Part shown: in pieces, positions 6,057 to 6,578 of the stretch
How the letters are laid out: every line of letters begins with the position of its first letter
Numbering within the stretch: position 1 is the stretch's first letter
DNA from: Methanoregulaceae archaeon
GTDB lineage: Archaea > Halobacteriota > Methanomicrobia > Methanomicrobiales > Methanospirillaceae
DNA length: 6,578 bases
Assembly (NCBI GenBank): GCA_028679275.1
Contig: JAJRBV010000190.1
Coordinates: forward strand, 1 to 6,578
Reading direction: 5' to 3'
The notes under the pieces: model-generated
Databases searched by the model: none
Told to the model about the DNA's origin: nothing
The model's input: the letters and a program-made list of their open reading frames with translations, nothing else
Translations under genes and position numbers: made by a program

Positions 6057-6067
6057 ATATATTTATA
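6057..6067 (+). promoter_or_regulatory. TATA box of tRNA-His
   Basis: ATATATTTATA is an excellent archaeal box A match, located 32-42 bases upstream of the mature tRNA 5' end. It predicts a transcription start near 6087 and a precursor 5' leader of about a dozen bases, to be removed by RNase P. Confidence 0.7.
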
Positions 6068-6098
6068 GCGTAAAAACCAATGTATCCGGGTATATCCT

Positions 6099-6171
6099 GC
6101 CAGGGTGGGGTAGTTGGTCATCCTAGGGGACTGTGGATCCCCCGACCCGGGTTCGAGTCTCGGCCCTGGCC
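6099..6171 (+). tRNA. tRNA-His (anticodon GTG)
   Basis: A 73-base cloverleaf folds fully. The acceptor stem GCCAGGG (6099-6105) pairs with CCCTGGC (6164-6170). The D arm contains GGGTAGTTGGTCATCCT. The anticodon stem GGGGA/TCCCC closes a 7-base loop CTGTGGA with anticodon GTG (6132-6134) and G at position 37. The T arm is CCGGG-TTCGAGT-CTCGG. The discriminator is C73 (6171), the archaeal and bacterial histidine identity base. There is no intron and no encoded CCA. The base before G1 is T (6098), so the extra G-1 typical of tRNA-His is not in the gene. TTTT follows at 6176-6179. The gene has its own TATA box and lies divergent to infB. Confidence 0.96.
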
Positions 6172-6175
6172 TCAC

Positions 6176-6179
6176 TTTT
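6176..6179 (+). terminator. T-run after tRNA-His
   Basis: TTTT followed by CTCTT begins 5 bases after the tRNA discriminator base, the expected position for an archaeal tRNA terminator. Confidence 0.4.
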
Positions 6180-6214
6180 CTCTTATGGGCTTGTATCTCG
6201 CGGTCCCTTTTACG

Positions 6215-6342
6215 CTACAGGTCTGTCATAGGGGAATCACACCGGGGACATCTCATGGCATAACACGGTACTGTTGGAGAGCGTGCACGCTCATACCCGC
6301 AATTCGGGCACCTGCAGATCTCAAAGGCAACTCCGGAACCAT
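6215..6342 (-). pseudogene. Small zinc-ribbon protein gene, apparently frameshifted
   Basis: On the minus strand a frame ending in TAG at 6215-6217 encodes FEICRCPNCGYERARSPTVP followed by CYAMRCPRCDSPMTDL. Six cysteines are arranged CxCxxC ... CxxxxCxxC, with CPNCGYE and CPRC knuckles, a convincing zinc ribbon. The frame has no ATG, GTG or TTG between its upstream stop (6416-6418) and the ribbon. One base out of frame there is an ATG at 6342 behind a very strong ribosome site (AAGGAGGAGG, ending 5 bases before it); it reads MVPE and then leaves the ribbon frame near 6331. One extra G there (GGAGTT to GGAGGTT) would join MVPE to VAFEICRCPNC and give a 42-residue protein. Either a base is missing here (mutation or assembly error) or the ribosome shifts frame. 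Further upstream the same start frame stays open, so a longer N-terminus is possible. The function is unknown. Confidence 0.5.
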
Positions 6343-6535
6343 CCCGGCCTCCTCCTTCAGGGCTATCTCTCCTGTTCCCTGTCGTCGTTGCACCACATAG
6401 GGAAGTGACACTGTTTCATTATCAAATATTTCAATGTTCTGGGAGAGAAAGGCTCCCGGGCTTCCTTTGGAGGAATCTCTTGCGGATCCCGGGATACGAT
6501 CCCGTCTCCTTGCATTGGACCCGCGTATTGATACC

Positions 6536-6543
6536 TTTAAATA
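6536..6543 (+). promoter_or_regulatory. TATA box facing a gene that starts at the right edge
   Basis: TTTAAATA is a good archaeal box A. It predicts a transcription start near 6566, just before the ATG at the very end of the window. The element is close to symmetric and could also serve the minus-strand zinc-ribbon sequence. The 110 bases between that sequence and this box hold nothing else I can support. Confidence 0.45.
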
Positions 6544-6551
6544 CCGCGGAA

Positions 6552-6578
6552 ATGACCCTTACCGCAGAGAGGCTGATG
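6552..6578 (+). CDS. Possible start of a gene running off the right edge
   Basis: ATG at 6552 opens MTLTAERLM, still open at the edge; the last three bases (6576-6578) are another ATG in the same frame, preceded by GAGAGG. Given the TATA box at 6536-6543, the later ATG fits a leadered mRNA better than the first, which would lie upstream of the predicted transcription start. Nine codons are too few for any identification. Confidence 0.25.

Noticed and set aside
6080..6400. 106-codon plus-strand ORF over the tRNA and beyond
   Set aside because: It runs through the tRNA-His gene and is antisense to the zinc-ribbon frame; no protein features.
1..6578. Mobile elements, CRISPR arrays, defence or toxin-antitoxin systems
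   Set aside because: I see no direct repeat arrays, transposase frames, attachment-site duplication at the tRNA-His 3' end, or defence-type domains. The gene content is conserved housekeeping.

Overview
The window looks like chromosomal DNA from a euryarchaeal methanogen, most likely of the order Methanomicrobiales. The evidence is archaea-specific information-processing genes (SRP19, S8e, S6e, aIF5B, a Gar1-like N-terminus), a hydrogenase nickel-insertion GTPase (HypB), an archaeal DUF2240 protein, TATA-box promoters, GGTGA-type ribosome binding sites and a tRNA-His without an encoded CCA. The order-level assignment is an impression from the gene families and base composition; I could not run a search.

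Layout from left to right. The left edge holds the first 43 codons of a Gar1-like H/ACA RNP gene (minus strand, TTG start), followed by about 110 bases of AT-rich intergenic DNA. Next is a minus-strand pair, srp19 and a PHP-domain metallohydrolase, sharing an ATGA overlap. hypB diverges from srp19 across a 55-base gap with a single TATA element midway, and rps8e follows on the plus strand. After a 217-base gap comes a minus-strand coiled-coil protein of unknown function. A possible 38-codon ORF then overlaps the TTG start of a DUF2240 gene (plus strand). That gene converges, with a 6-base gap, on the minus-strand infB (aIF5B) - rps6e pair. The 148 bases between infB and rps6e hold a promoter-like sequence and a possible leader ORF. 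Upstream of infB, a plus-strand tRNA-His(GTG) has its own TATA box and T-run. The right edge has a minus-strand zinc-ribbon sequence that seems frameshifted, then a TTTAAATA promoter facing a gene that begins as the window ends.

Most of the window is translation, RNA-modification and protein-targeting housekeeping: S8e and S6e in the small subunit, aIF5B in subunit joining, tRNA-His, a Gar1-like protein in pseudouridylation and SRP19 in signal recognition particle assembly. HypB links to the [NiFe] hydrogenases of methanogenesis, but no hydrogenase or other hyp gene is in view. I see no mobile element, CRISPR array, defence system or biosynthetic cluster. The less ordinary signals are small: the frameshifted zinc ribbon, two unlisted small ORFs overlapping the starts of known genes, the shared divergent promoter, a tRNA-His without a templated G-1, and an altered G4 motif in aIF5B.
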